Counted from the first letter of the stretch, positions 1 through 8,165 are shown. The stretch: 64,000 nucleotides of DNA from JBEKUY01 sp049514555 (GCA_049514555.1 JBEKUY010000001.1:496001-560000); one strand, 5' to 3'. Program-made: numbers and translations. Notes: generated from the sequence alone by a model not told the origin.

Positions 1-392
1 CCGGCCTCAGCCGTGAGGCTGATCGCCATGCCGGCCCCCGACAAGCTCTTGAGCATGGATTGCCAGTTCGTGCACAGGCAATGTTCCCCGGGTTCCACCT
101 GAAAAAAGAAATACGATCTGCCGTCATTTGCTCCGACCCACGCGCCGTCTAGCCCCACCTTCAGGGTCGGGCCACTCGCAATGTCCTCGAAAACATAGAC
201 CAAGGCCTTGCCGGCTTCCGGTTGTGCGGTAGGGTGCTGCTTATCATCCGTCTTCACGTCGAACTTGATCTCGCTCGGCCCGCACCCGGCGGCCGCGCGA
301 GCGGCTGCCGCTGGGTCTTGCGCCTTGTCTTGAGCAACCGCTGGCATGGCACAAATCGTGAGAAGCAGGACTCCGAGAGTGCTTCCTTTCAT
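1..392 (-). CDS. Secreted protein, DUF2846-like (3' end outside window)
   Basis: This frame starts at an ATG at 392 and stays open to the left edge, so the C-terminus is missing. The first ~20 residues form a signal peptide (MKGSTLGVLLLTICAMPAVA, then QD). The visible mature part runs through an Asp/Ala-rich linker and then stretches such as ALVYVFEDIA, VGLDGAWVG and FFFQVEPGEHCLC. That pattern of beta strands ending in a Pro-Gly-Glu-His turn recalls DUF2846-type lipoproteins and secreted proteins, which have no established function. The signal peptide is clear; the family assignment is by eye only. Confidence 0.6.
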   Translation of the reverse strand, partial: MKGSTLGVLLLTICAMPAVAQDKAQDPAAAARAAAGCGPSEIKFDVKTDDKQHPTAQPEAGKALVYVFEDIASGPTLKVGLDGAWVGANDGRSYFFFQVEPGEHCLCTNWQSMLKSLSGAGMAISLTAEA

Positions 393-672
393 GTTCCCCT
401 CCGTCGTGGGAAATGAGCCTCGCGCCTTTTAATGCCGACCCGTCCCTTCAGCCCTACATCCAGGGTCCCTGGCAGTCTCTGCAGCTCTCCGCCGACCTGC
501 TCGGCGACTGCACCTGCAACATGGACGCGCTCCGCTCCTCGCCGGTTTCGCCTATTGGCGTAGCGCCTACCTCCTTGCCACGGCTCCGCGGCCTCTCTCC
601 TGCCCGCCCCGCCCCCGGCATCGCGCCCCTTGACGAATGGCGATGGAATTTCACTGCCAATCCAGCTTCCGG

Positions 673-701
673 TTTTCCCCCAATTGCTTTCCCTATATAA
701 T
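673..701 (+). promoter_or_regulatory. Candidate sigma-70 promoter of the small membrane protein gene
   Basis: A perfect TATAAT lies at 696-701, and a weak -35 (TTTTCC) lies 17 bp upstream. The start codon at 731 follows 29 nt later with a GAGGA ribosome site between. The rest of the 393-730 gap shows no convincing gene on either strand; the overlapping frames there look like GC-rich shadows. Confidence 0.5.
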
Positions 702-730
702 CCGCATGTCCACAAAGAGGAGTCCCGCCC

Positions 731-988
731 ATGCACCTTCTCAACAATCTACTCACTTCTCCGCTTCCAATATTGCTTCTTATTCTGACGCTTGTAATCT
801 TTCCTATCCGGCGCATTTTGCAGCGCATGGGACTTAGTGGATGGTGGTGCCTGCTTGCTTTCATACCGCTAGGGAACCTTTTTGCCCTATGGGTTCTGGC
901 TTTCGTTCGCTGGCCGACGGTCGACAAGCAGCAAACAGGCGCTTCACTCCAGGGGCTTGAACAACCCGCGAAGTCAACCCTGGAGTAG
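731..988 (+). CDS. Small two-helix membrane protein
   Basis: An 85-residue protein with two hydrophobic segments: about residues 9-25 (SPLPILLLILTLVIFP) and 38-59 (WWCLLAFIPLGNLFALWVLAF), separated by a short basic turn RRILQRMG. A polar tail of ~25 residues follows. The second helix, with its LAFIPLGNL pattern, resembles small inner-membrane proteins of the DUF805/DUF5684 kind, but the match is loose. An AAAGAGGAG ribosome site precedes the ATG and a TATAAT promoter lies just upstream, so the gene looks independently transcribed. Function unknown. Confidence 0.65.
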   Translation: MHLLNNLLTSPLPILLLILTLVIFPIRRILQRMGLSGWWCLLAFIPLGNLFALWVLAFVRWPTVDKQQTGASLQGLEQPAKSTLE

Positions 989-1165
989 AATTGATGGAGT
1001 TTATGAAGCTCCGACCTGGCGGGTGGCTAGGACTCCGACAACTAGGACCCCCGCGAAGATGACTGCGGCCATGAACAGGCGAGATAGGCGTCCTACAGTG
1101 CCGTTTTCGAGGGCAATAAGGAAATTCCGGTCCGGGCATCCTGCTGGGTTACAAGGAGGTCTCGG

Positions 1166-2065
1166 ATGAAGAAAGCCAACCTCGTCCTTTTGGTTGTGGA
1201 GAATAATGATTATCAAGCCGAGCAGACCATCTCGGCGAAAGAAGCTGCCCGCGAGTGCGAAGCTGACCTTCAGGTCATACATACTGAGCACGATGCGGTA
1301 ATGCAGAGCGAGGAAGTCCTCAAACTCCTCCATAAACCTGTTGGAACTCGCCCTGACGGGGTTCTCTTTGAACCGGTGGGGACGCCACTCGCCCAACCCG
1401 CGAGAATCGCAGCGTCCTCTGGAGTGGGGTGGGTTGTGTTGAACCGGGAGGTCGATTACCTCAGCGAACTTCGCCGCCAGTACTCGACCCCGCTTTTCTC
1501 CGTCACTACCAATCACGACGAGGTCGGCCGTATCCAGGGCGAACAGATCGCACACTTGCTCCCCCATGGAGGCGCAGTGCTGTACATCCAGGGACCCTCG
1601 GACAATAAAGCTGCTGCCCGGCGCGCTGCTGCCATGCAATCGACGAAGCCCGCGAACGTCGAAGTGCGCGTGCTGAAAGGTCTTTGGACGGAGGAGAGTG
1701 CCTACCATGCCGTAAGCTCCTGGCTCAAGCTCAATGTCGCAAGAAACGTCGCCATCGGACTTGTGGCAGGCCAGAACGACGCCATGGCCCTTGGCGCGCG
1801 CCGGGCGTTTCAGGAACTCACCACAGGCGCCGAACAAGATCGCTGGTTGAGCTTGCCCTTCATAGGCTGCGACGGCCTCCCGAACACAGGGCAGGCTTCT
1901 GTTCGCCGCGGCCTTCTCGAAGCCACCATCCTCATACCTGCTAACGCTGGCCAGGCCATAAAGGCGCTGGTTACCTCGCTGACGACAGAGCAACAACCAC
2001 CAGAATGCATCTTTACGAGCTCAAGTTCATTCCCGCAGATTGCATCGCTCAAGCCCAGGAACTAG
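1166..2065 (+). CDS. Periplasmic-binding-like (type I) sugar-sensor domain protein, no signal peptide
   Basis: A 299-residue protein with the fold pattern of sugar ABC transporter binding proteins (Peripla_BP_4 type): NLVLLVVEN strand at the start, DGVLFEPVG near residue 65, WVVLNREVDY near 92, a hinge region with TNHDEVGRIQGEQIA near 116, VLYIQGPSDN near 137, and IGLVAGQNDAMALGARRA near 200. It lacks any signal peptide and begins directly with the first beta strand, so it should be cytoplasmic. That argues for a sensor or regulatory role rather than transport. No permease or ATPase gene is nearby. An excellent AAGGAGGT ribosome site lies 6 nt before the ATG and fixes the start. The long frame on the opposite strand is a shadow. 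Confidence 0.75.
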   Translation: MKKANLVLLVVENNDYQAEQTISAKEAARECEADLQVIHTEHDAVMQSEEVLKLLHKPVGTRPDGVLFEPVGTPLAQPARIAASSGVGWVVLNREVDYLSELRRQYSTPLFSVTTNHDEVGRIQGEQIAHLLPHGGAVLYIQGPSDNKAAARRAAAMQSTKPANVEVRVLKGLWTEESAYHAVSSWLKLNVARNVAIGLVAGQNDAMALGARRAFQELTTGAEQDRWLSLPFIGCDGLPNTGQASVRRGLLEATILIPANAGQAIKALVTSLTTEQQPPECIFTSSSSFPQIASLKPRN

Positions 2066-2128
2066 CACGCTGTCTCGCGGCTGCCCCACACGCCGGGGTT
2101 ACCTGTGGGGATTTTTGTTTCCCGATAC

Positions 2129-2147
2129 CACAGGCTTTCAGCCTGTG
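2129..2147. repeat. Intergenic hairpin (CACAGGCT / AGCCTGTG)
   Basis: Perfect 8-bp inverted repeat with a 3-nt loop (TTC). It belongs to a set of short, strong intergenic hairpins scattered across the window (see the finding on hairpins). There is no T-run after it, so it is not a simple terminator. Confidence 0.6.
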
Positions 2148-2185
2148 TGTCTTCGCTTGTGACGGTGTTTGTAGCCGTGTAGCGC

Positions 2186-2216
2186 GGACCTGTCGTTCAG
2201 GTCCACGGCTTTTTTC
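2186..2216 (+). terminator. Candidate rho-independent terminator downstream of the binding-protein gene
   Basis: GGACCTG / CAGGTCC stem (2186-2192 with 2198-2204), 5-nt loop, then ACGGC and a T6 run. It lies 120 nt after the stop of the 1166-2065 gene, with the T-run on the plus strand. The same stem style recurs at 54731 and near 57610, so it may also be a repeat element. Confidence 0.55.
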
Positions 2217-2424
2217 TTGTCGCACGGGCCAGCCAGCAATCGTCAATCCGTCTCCGCCACCTTACACTGACCATCAGTGAGACGGGCGGGTGGCCGACAC
2301 GTCAGTCGGCGGAACGATTTGGGGTGCCTGGCGGGTGGCGCAGGCGTTAGCCGCGGAGACGAATCGGAACGCCGTAACCTGGAGCGTGTTCAAGAGCACG
2401 AGTCTAACGTGCGATAATTCTTGC

Positions 2425-3204
2425 ATGACCGACGCTCGTAGCGAACTTCGAGAGGTACGCGGAGAGTACGGTATCGACGGGGGTAGTGCAGCGATTGCCT
2501 ATCTCCCGGCTGGCGTAGCCGTTGGGCTTGTTCTCGCAGGCTTCGCACTGATCCATGCTCGATCCGGTCGCCTCATGTTGGCTGTTTTCGAACTCTTCGG
2601 CGGATTGGTCCTGATCCTGATCGTCCTCACCTATCTGTACTTCACACGCCGGGGAAAGTTCGTAGTCTGGGCCGAGCTGCTGGACAGCCTCCCATTCGAG
2701 GGCGACGAACGCGTTCTCGATATGGGCTGTGGCCGAGGGGCCGTCCTAGGCATGGTTGCAAAGCTCGTGCCTCGTGGACGGGCCGTGGGATTGGACCTGT
2801 GGAGATCTCAGGACCAGTCTGGCAACAGCCCTGAGGCGGCTTGGCGAAACCTCGACTTGGAAGGCGTGCGGAACCGCTGTGAACTGCAGACCGGGGATAT
2901 GGGCGCCATGCCATTTCCTGATTGTGCGTTCGATCTCGTCGTCAGCAGCCTCGCTATCCACAACATTAAGAGCTCTCAAGGCCGGCTTCAGGCCATCGAC
3001 GAAGCTGTACGCGTTCTCAGGCCAGGCGGGCGATTGCTGATCGCTGACCTGATGCGGACCAAGGAATATGCCAGGCGGCTCCGGGAGCGGGGCATGGAAG
3101 AAATTGTGGAGCGACGCCTCGACTGGCGTTTCTGGTGTGGAACGCTGGGGATGGCAGGCCTGGTCACCGCGACCAAACCGGGTAACCCTGAACGTTCACT
3201 CTGA
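2425..3204 (+). CDS. Membrane-anchored class I SAM-dependent methyltransferase
   Basis: Two hydrophobic segments open the protein (about residues 20-45, AYLPAGVAVGLVLAGFALI, and 50-72, ending in LTYLYFTRRGKF). A Methyltransf_11-type Rossmann domain follows: motif I is VLDMGCGRGAVLG, then GLDLWRSQD, an acidic GDMGAMPFPD segment and the FDLVVSSLAIHN motif IV region. The C-terminal part includes EAVRVLRPGGRLLIADL. The substrate is unknown; the anchor suggests a lipid, quinone or membrane-protein target. I chose ATG 2425 rather than an in-frame ATG at 2290 because a GATAAT hexamer sits only 6 nt before 2425 and the extra 45 residues look random. The mRNA is probably leaderless. Confidence 0.75.
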   Translation: MTDARSELREVRGEYGIDGGSAAIAYLPAGVAVGLVLAGFALIHARSGRLMLAVFELFGGLVLILIVLTYLYFTRRGKFVVWAELLDSLPFEGDERVLDMGCGRGAVLGMVAKLVPRGRAVGLDLWRSQDQSGNSPEAAWRNLDLEGVRNRCELQTGDMGAMPFPDCAFDLVVSSLAIHNIKSSQGRLQAIDEAVRVLRPGGRLLIADLMRTKEYARRLRERGMEEIVERRLDWRFWCGTLGMAGLVTATKPGNPERSL

Positions 3205-3315
3205 TTCCTTCCGCGCTCTTAACAAATCTGTTGACCGGCCCCTTCGCCCAGGTCTTTGTGCAGCTTAGAGCCGTCAGTGCGCCCCTAAGTCTGCTCGGAA
3301 CGATCCGTTTATCCC

Positions 3316-3620
3316 GGTTTAGGGTCAACTTCATCGCAGAAGCATGCCGTATTGGGGGAATTGTCGTTCGAATCCCTTGCCCACCTCGAAAAACTTGTGG
3401 ATAACTCTACGTCTCTATTGCATTGTGGTAATAGATGTGCTATAATGGTTCGTGAAAAGTCGCCTCAGTACCGCTAACTCCTTTAGAATGCGCAGTTCCA
3501 TAAAATCCGCCTGTAAGTCCTTTATCATCCGCAGTTCTGAAACATTGGACTTAAAACCCTTTAGAATCCGCAGATCCGAGAAAAGGTGGGGGGTGGGGGT
3601 ACTTTTCCACAGCCCCGCCT
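3316..3620 (+). repeat. Structured repeat element, copy 1 (DnaA box, promoter, three 39-nt units, G-rich tail)
   Basis: A composite element homologous to 59504-59960. In order it has TTTAGGGTCAACTTCATCGC (from 3318), a tRNA-3'-end-like GTTCGAATCCC...GCCCACCT block (3366-3386), TTGTGGATAAC containing a perfect DnaA-box sequence on the minus strand (3396-3404), a promoter (3418-3446) and GTGAAAAGTCGC. Three diverged copies of a ~25-nt unit start at 3478, 3517 and 3556, exactly 39 nt apart, each containing TTTAGAATCCGCAG or a variant. A poly-G tract (3585-3599) and TTTTCCACAGCCCC end it. No stable coding frame is needed to explain it. I infer a transcribed non-coding or regulatory repeat; its function is unknown. 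Confidence 0.75.
3418..3446 (+). promoter_or_regulatory. Sigma-70-type promoter inside repeat copy 1
   Basis: TTGCAT at 3418-3423, a 17-bp spacer, then a perfect TATAAT at 3441-3446. The equivalent position in copy 2 has TTGACT-17-TACAAT, so the promoter is conserved between copies although the hexamers differ. It reads rightward through the three repeated units toward larE. Confidence 0.65.
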
Positions 3621-3750
3621 GCCCCACCATCTATCGCACCGTCACGCTCACCTGCCCGCCGAAGCCTTGGCAGAGGCGGGTCGCTCTGCTTCCTCGTCCC
3701 AAGAGCCAAGTGCGTTCTCTTGCGCCTTTCAACCTTCAAACCTTCCAACG

Positions 3751-3780
3751 TTCAACGTTCAACTCATTCTCGGCTATACT
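3751..3780 (+). promoter_or_regulatory. Candidate larE promoter in a TTCAA-repeat tract
   Basis: TTCAAC (3751-3756), 18-bp spacer, TATACT (3775-3780), then only 10 nt to the larE ATG. The region from about 3729 carries five near-tandem TTCAA-type units every 7-8 bp. No Shine-Dalgarno sequence is present, so the transcript is nearly leaderless. Confidence 0.45.
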
Positions 3781-3790
3781 CGGGGTTGAA

Positions 3791-4672
3791 ATGAATCCCC
3801 TGGTTTCCATATCCGGCGCCAGAAAGACCACAAAAGGTGCCGCGCACAAGAACGCTGCGCTGAGGACCGCGCTCAAGAAGCAACGCCTATTGCTCGCGAA
3901 TCTTGCCGCTCTCGATACGGTGATCGTCGCACTTTCCGGGGGCGCCGATTCCGCCTATTTGGCCTGGGCCGCCCATCGCGCACTGGGAAAGCGTTCCCTG
4001 GCCGTCACCGCTTTATCCCAGAGCTTTTCCTCCTACGACCGCGAACAGGCGGAATTGTTCCTCCGCACGACCCATATCCCTCACCAATTCGTCGAGACCC
4101 ACGAACTGGACGATCCTCACTACCGCCTCAACAATCCCGACCGCTGCTACTTCTGCAAGCACGAGCTTTTCACGGTCCTCGACCACGTCGCGCACGAACG
4201 CGGCTTTGCCGCTCTGGCCTATGGCGTCAACGCGGACGATACCGGCGATTTTCGTCCCGGGAGCCGCGCTGCCGGCGAGCACCGGGTCCTCACGCCGCTT
4301 CTTGACGCGGACCTGCACAAGGCAGAAATCCGCGCCCTCTCGCGCCGGGCGGGGCTGCCCACGTGGGATCGTCCCGCGTCCGCCTGCCTCTCGTCCCGAG
4401 TGGCTTACGGGGTACCCGTCACACCGGAAATCCTCCGCCGCATCGAGCAAGCCGAGGATGCGCTTCGCAAGCTCGGTTTCCGCCAGTTCCGCGTGCGCGT
4501 TCACAACGACCTGGCTCGCATCGAAATCTCTCCCGAAGAATTGCCCCGCGCATTGACCCCGAAAATGGTCGGCGCCCTGGCCGAAAGCCTCAGGCAGGCC
4601 GGCTTCGCCTACGCCACACTCGACCTCCAGGGGTATCGCCAAGGATCTTTGAATGAGATTCTGCCGAAGTGA
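3791..4672 (+). CDS. larE: LarE, ATP-dependent sacrificial sulfur transferase for the nickel-pincer cofactor
   Basis: A 293-residue PP-loop ATPase: the signature SGGADS is at residues 49-54, CYFCK at 119-123, and the Cys of SACLSSR at 199 corresponds to the cysteine that donates sulfur in Lactobacillus LarE. LarE turns the carboxylates of the pyridinium precursor into thiocarboxylates, losing its own cysteine sulfur. The open frame extends 113 codons upstream through the repeat element, but family length and the nearby promoter support ATG 3791. LarC is encoded at 12035-13228; LarB and the LarA racemase are absent from the window. Function in vivo therefore depends on genes elsewhere. Confidence 0.88.
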   Translation: MNPLVSISGARKTTKGAAHKNAALRTALKKQRLLLANLAALDTVIVALSGGADSAYLAWAAHRALGKRSLAVTALSQSFSSYDREQAELFLRTTHIPHQFVETHELDDPHYRLNNPDRCYFCKHELFTVLDHVAHERGFAALAYGVNADDTGDFRPGSRAAGEHRVLTPLLDADLHKAEIRALSRRAGLPTWDRPASACLSSRVAYGVPVTPEILRRIEQAEDALRKLGFRQFRVRVHNDLARIEISPEELPRALTPKMVGALAESLRQAGFAYATLDLQGYRQGSLNEILPK

Positions 4673-4766
4673 GATTCGCGCCTTGCTGCTTCCAGGGAAC
4701 AGATTGGCGTCCAAGCGCGTACCTATGTTAGAGAGAGCCATAGAAGAGCTCTCCGGAGGACCGCAC

Positions 4767-5750
4767 ATGCGCAGACTTTCGCCCGCACTGGCTTTTGCGC
4801 TGACCATCGTTGTTGCTTCCTGGCTTTCGGGTTGTGGCTTTGTTGCTTCCGAACGAGGCTCGTTTGACCGTGACCTCACTGTGACCGGCTCCGTGCGTCT
4901 GGATTTGGCCAGCGGATCGGGCGCGGTGCGCATCTCCCCCGGCCCGGCCGATAAGGTGCACATCCACGGCGAAGTTCGCGCCTCCGGCTACTCCAACGAC
5001 GACGCGCGCAGGCGCCTGGACGAAATCATCGGTCATCCGCCCGTCGACCAGTCTGGAAACACGATCCGCGTCGGCAAGGAGAGGTGGCACCTGCGCAACG
5101 TCTCGATCGAATACACGATCGATGTGCCCCCGGATACCGAGGTGGAATCCGCCCTCGGCTCCGGCGCGCAGAGCATTGAAGGCGTGCGCGGCCCGGTCCG
5201 CGCTTCCTCGGGATCCGGCAGCGTACACGTGGCTCAGATCCGCGAAGAGACTCAGATCAACGCCGCGAGCGGCTCCGTCGAAGCGAGCGACATCCGCGGA
5301 GAGTTCCGGTGCAATGCGGCCTCGGGCAGCATCATGGTGTCGAGGACTCAGGGCGATGTCCGCGCCACGGCGGCTTCGGGCTCGATCCACATCACCAGCC
5401 CCGGCGGTCGCGTGACCGCTCAGACGGCCAGCGGCGGAGTCGACATCGACGGCGCCACTTCTGACGTGAGCGCGCGTTCCGCCTCAGGCTCCGTCCACGT
5501 CAGGGGAAACCCTGCTGCGAACAGCCTCTGGGAGCTCCACAGCGTCTCCGGCGGCGTTGAAGTAACCGTTCCTTTAAGTGCCGCGTTTCAGTTCAGCGGC
5601 TCGGCCGTTTCCGGCGGCGTACATACCGATATGCCGATCGTCGTCGAGGAGCAGGGAGGACACTCCCTGCGAGGCCGCGTGGGCAATGGAGGAGCCCGCA
5701 TAGAGGCATCGACCGTCTCCGGCTCGATCCACTTGAAGAGCGCGAACTGA
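4767..5750 (+). CDS. Lipoprotein with DUF4097-type beta-strand repeats
   Basis: A 327-residue protein with a lipoprotein signal: Arg-Arg start, hydrophobic core and lipobox LSGC, which makes Cys23 the lipidated residue. The mature part is a regular array of short strands with the recurring motif A-S/A-S-G-S-hydrophobic-x-V (for example RASSGSGSVHV, NAASGSVEA, TAASGSIHI, SARSASGSVHV). This is typical of DUF4097/DUF4098 proteins predicted to fold as beta-helices. These are cell-envelope proteins without an assigned activity. GGAGGA before ATG 4767 sets the start; an upstream in-frame ATG at 4653 would overlap larE and bury the signal peptide. The start is 94 nt after larE. Confidence 0.8.
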   Translation: MRRLSPALAFALTIVVASWLSGCGFVASERGSFDRDLTVTGSVRLDLASGSGAVRISPGPADKVHIHGEVRASGYSNDDARRRLDEIIGHPPVDQSGNTIRVGKERWHLRNVSIEYTIDVPPDTEVESALGSGAQSIEGVRGPVRASSGSGSVHVAQIREETQINAASGSVEASDIRGEFRCNAASGSIMVSRTQGDVRATAASGSIHITSPGGRVTAQTASGGVDIDGATSDVSARSASGSVHVRGNPAANSLWELHSVSGGVEVTVPLSAAFQFSGSAVSGGVHTDMPIVVEEQGGHSLRGRVGNGGARIEASTVSGSIHLKSAN

Positions 5751-5838
5751 CCGCCCGCCGGCTATCCCGGCTCCGCGGTTGGCGTACCACAGGCTGGAGT
5801 GAGCCGCGGCGGGCGATTCCGAGGTAGAATCCTCGGCG

Positions 5839-7173
5839 ATGTGCCGGGTTACCGAATTTGTTTGCTTTTTCCTGGGCGCATTTCTTTTTCTTGTTTCGCC
5901 GGCAATCCCCCAAAGCAGCCAACAAACGCCGGCAGAGGGAAAACAGAAATCTCGCGCCGCACAGGCGTCGGCCGCGAAAGCTGCCGACCCTGAGCAAGAG
6001 CTCCATCACGCTCTGGAAAGCGCCGGGACCGACCGCGCCGCCTTGGTCCGCAACCTCGAAGATTACCTGAAGCGTTTTCCAAACAGCCCCCGGAAAGCCG
6101 CCGTCTATCGCGCTCTCGTCGAGGCCTCCATCCGCCTCCAGGACACCGCCCGTGCCACTGAGTATGCCGAGCGCTTCATCGCGCTTTCTCCCGACGACGT
6201 CTCCATGATGCTGCTGGCGATTGACCTTCTCGAGCAGACCCGGGACGATCAGAGCCTGGCCCGCGCCATCGGTTACGCCTCTCGAGTCCTCGACCGAATC
6301 CGGACCTCGCCGGATGGCGGAAACTCGCCCCCGGTGCCCCCGGAGAATTGGGATCTCGCCCGGAAGCGCTTGGCAATATCTGTGCTCAACACGCGCGGCC
6401 GGCTCCTGATGGAGCGCAGGGATTACGCTCATGCCTCCGACGATCTCGAAGCAAGCTACCGGCTGCTGCCAGACAGCGAAGCGGCAGAGAGACTCGGCGA
6501 GATCGCCGAGCTGCAGCACAACCTAGAGCGAGCCATCGAGCAATACGCCCGTGCGTTTGCCCTAGCCGGCCCGCCGGGCGAAGGCGAGCGCCGCACGCGG
6601 ATTCGCCGCGAACTGGGCAACGTTTGGATCCTGGCACACGGTTCCGAGGCGGGGCTGGGGGACTACGTGCTCCAGACCGCTGACCGGCTCTCCGCCGACC
6701 CCGCTCGGCACACGCGTTCCACCTTCAACGAGAACGCCAAGGAGCCCTACGATTTTCTGCTCCGACGAGTGAAAGGCAACGACCGGGTTCGCCTGCGCGA
6801 CTGGCAGGGAAGAACAATCGTGCTCAGTTTTTGGACTACTTGGTGCGGCCCCTGCCGCCTGGTCGAACCGGTTTTCGAGCGCGCCGCCGCGCAATTCCGT
6901 AGCAACCCGGATATTTTGTTTCTGGCGGTCAATTGCGATGAAGAGGAAGCGCTGGTTGCTCCCTACTTGCAGGAGCATAAGATTCAGACCCAAGTCGTCT
7001 TTTCAGATGGACTCGAGGAGGCGCTGCACGTCGACGATTTTCCCACGCTCGTGATTCTGGACCGCACGGGCAAGATCAGTTTTCGCGCGGAAGGATACGT
7101 CGCGGAAGATTACGAGAAGATTCTAACGGAAGAAATCGAACGGGCTTTGGCAACATCGGAAACCCCTCACTGA
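5839..7173 (+). CDS. Secreted TPR-thioredoxin fusion protein
   Basis: 444 residues: a signal peptide or membrane anchor (about 1-25), a central helical region with TPR-like pairs (about 50-260, including ALVEASIRLQDTARATEYAERF and AIEQYARAFALAG), and a C-terminal thioredoxin domain with FWTTWCGPCR near residue 337 and the cis-Pro loop DDFPTLV. The active-site pair is WCGPC, as in periplasmic thiol oxidoreductases of the TlpA/ResA class. It probably reduces or oxidises envelope protein disulfides. TAGAAT at 5825-5830 lies 8 nt before the ATG with no ribosome site, so the mRNA may be leaderless. Its 3' end overlaps the convergent deacetylase gene by 7 bp. Confidence 0.8.
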   Translation: MCRVTEFVCFFLGAFLFLVSPAIPQSSQQTPAEGKQKSRAAQASAAKAADPEQELHHALESAGTDRAALVRNLEDYLKRFPNSPRKAAVYRALVEASIRLQDTARATEYAERFIALSPDDVSMMLLAIDLLEQTRDDQSLARAIGYASRVLDRIRTSPDGGNSPPVPPENWDLARKRLAISVLNTRGRLLMERRDYAHASDDLEASYRLLPDSEAAERLGEIAELQHNLERAIEQYARAFALAGPPGEGERRTRIRRELGNVWILAHGSEAGLGDYVLQTADRLSADPARHTRSTFNENAKEPYDFLLRRVKGNDRVRLRDWQGRTIVLSFWTTWCGPCRLVEPVFERAAAQFRSNPDILFLAVNCDEEEALVAPYLQEHKIQTQVVFSDGLEEALHVDDFPTLVILDRTGKISFRAEGYVAEDYEKILTEEIERALATSETPH

Positions 7174-8153
7174 ATCTCGCCTGCCGGCCGGATTATTTCA
7201 CCGGGGTCGCCGCGGTTTTCGCCGGACGAGTGCCGTCCCAAAGGATAGGCTTTCAGGGAGTCCCGCGCGGCCAGAATTGTGTTCACATGGATCTTGACGG
7301 TGTCGTTGATGGACCGCGCGTAGCCCCCGGCCAGCGTGACGGCAACCGGCACACCGCGCTTGCGCGCTTCCTCAAAAACCAGGCGGTCGCGCCGGGCCAG
7401 ACCCTCGAGAGTTAGCGCCAATCCTCCGAGCATGTCCTCGTGGAAGGGGTCCGCACCGCCGACGTAGAACACGATGTCCGGCCGGAACGCGTCCAATCCT
7501 TCCCGCAACGGAGCCGAAAGAATTTTCAGATATTCCTCGTCACCGACTCCGTCCGGCAAATGCAAGTCCACCGTGGACGGCGGCTTTTGATCGGGATAGT
7601 TGTGTTCCTGGTGAATCGAGAGAGTGAAAACGCTGGGGTCTTCGGAGAAAATCGCCGCGGTTCCATTTCCTTGATGCACGTCGGTATCAACCACCATGGC
7701 CTTACGAACCGCGCCGTCCGCTTGCAGCCGGCGGATGGCCACCGCGACATCGTGAATCGCGCAGAAACCTTCGCCGTGCCCGGGGAATGCGTGGTGAAAA
7801 CCTCCTCCGACGTTCACGGCGATCCCATCCAGAAGGGCGCGGCGCGCCGCGAGAATCGTTCCTCCCGCGGCCAGCAGCACGGCTTCCACCATCTCGCGGG
7901 AATACGGCACTTCCAACTTCGTGACCTCACTCGGGGTCAACGTTCCCGTCTTCAGTTTTCGCAGCCAATCGGCAGTGTGCACGCGAAGAACGTCTTCATC
8001 CGTCGCCGGTTCGGGAACGAGAAAATCTTCGGCGGCCACGATCTTCTCGCGCAAGAGACTTTCGCAAATCAGCCGGTATTTCTGTGAGGGGAAAATATGC
8101 GCTCCGAAATGCAGATCGTAGTGGCGGTGGTAAATCAGTCTGAGGGACATCAT
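7167..8153 (-). CDS. Histone deacetylase / acetylpolyamine amidohydrolase family protein
   Basis: 328 residues with the arginase-deacetylase fold signatures: GGGFHHAFPGHGEGFC (active-site His pair), VVDTDVHQGNGTA (metal-binding Asp and His), YVGGADPFHED (second metal-binding Asp) and VTLAGGYAR near the C-terminus. Bacterial members hydrolyse acetyl groups from polyamines, acetyl-CoA synthetase (AcuC) or small amides; the substrate here cannot be told from sequence. It starts 12 nt after the polyprenyl synthase stop and is the last gene of the minus-strand set that begins with larC. Two adjacent ATGs (8153, 8150) are equally possible. Confidence 0.85.
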   Translation of the reverse strand: MMSLRLIYHRHYDLHFGAHIFPSQKYRLICESLLREKIVAAEDFLVPEPATDEDVLRVHTADWLRKLKTGTLTPSEVTKLEVPYSREMVEAVLLAAGGTILAARRALLDGIAVNVGGGFHHAFPGHGEGFCAIHDVAVAIRRLQADGAVRKAMVVDTDVHQGNGTAAIFSEDPSVFTLSIHQEHNYPDQKPPSTVDLHLPDGVGDEEYLKILSAPLREGLDAFRPDIVFYVGGADPFHEDMLGGLALTLEGLARRDRLVFEEARKRGVPVAVTLAGGYARSINDTVKIHVNTILAARDSLKAYPLGRHSSGENRGDPGEIIRPAGEIQ

Positions 8154-8165
8154 CAGGGCCCGGGG

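Noticed and set aside
1001..1996. 331-codon minus-strand frame opposite the binding-protein gene
   Set aside because: The plus-strand gene has a perfect ribosome site and a recognisable fold; the antisense product has neither.
3396..3404. DnaA-box sequence as a sign of a replication origin
   Set aside because: A single box per repeat, no box cluster, AT-rich unwinding region, dnaA or dnaN nearby.
3452..3790. N-terminal extension of larE through repeat copy 1
   Set aside because: The 39-nt units keep a reading frame, so the extension is open by chance; LarE length and the promoter before ATG 3791 favour the short form. In copy 2 one spacing is 40 nt, which breaks any shared peptide.
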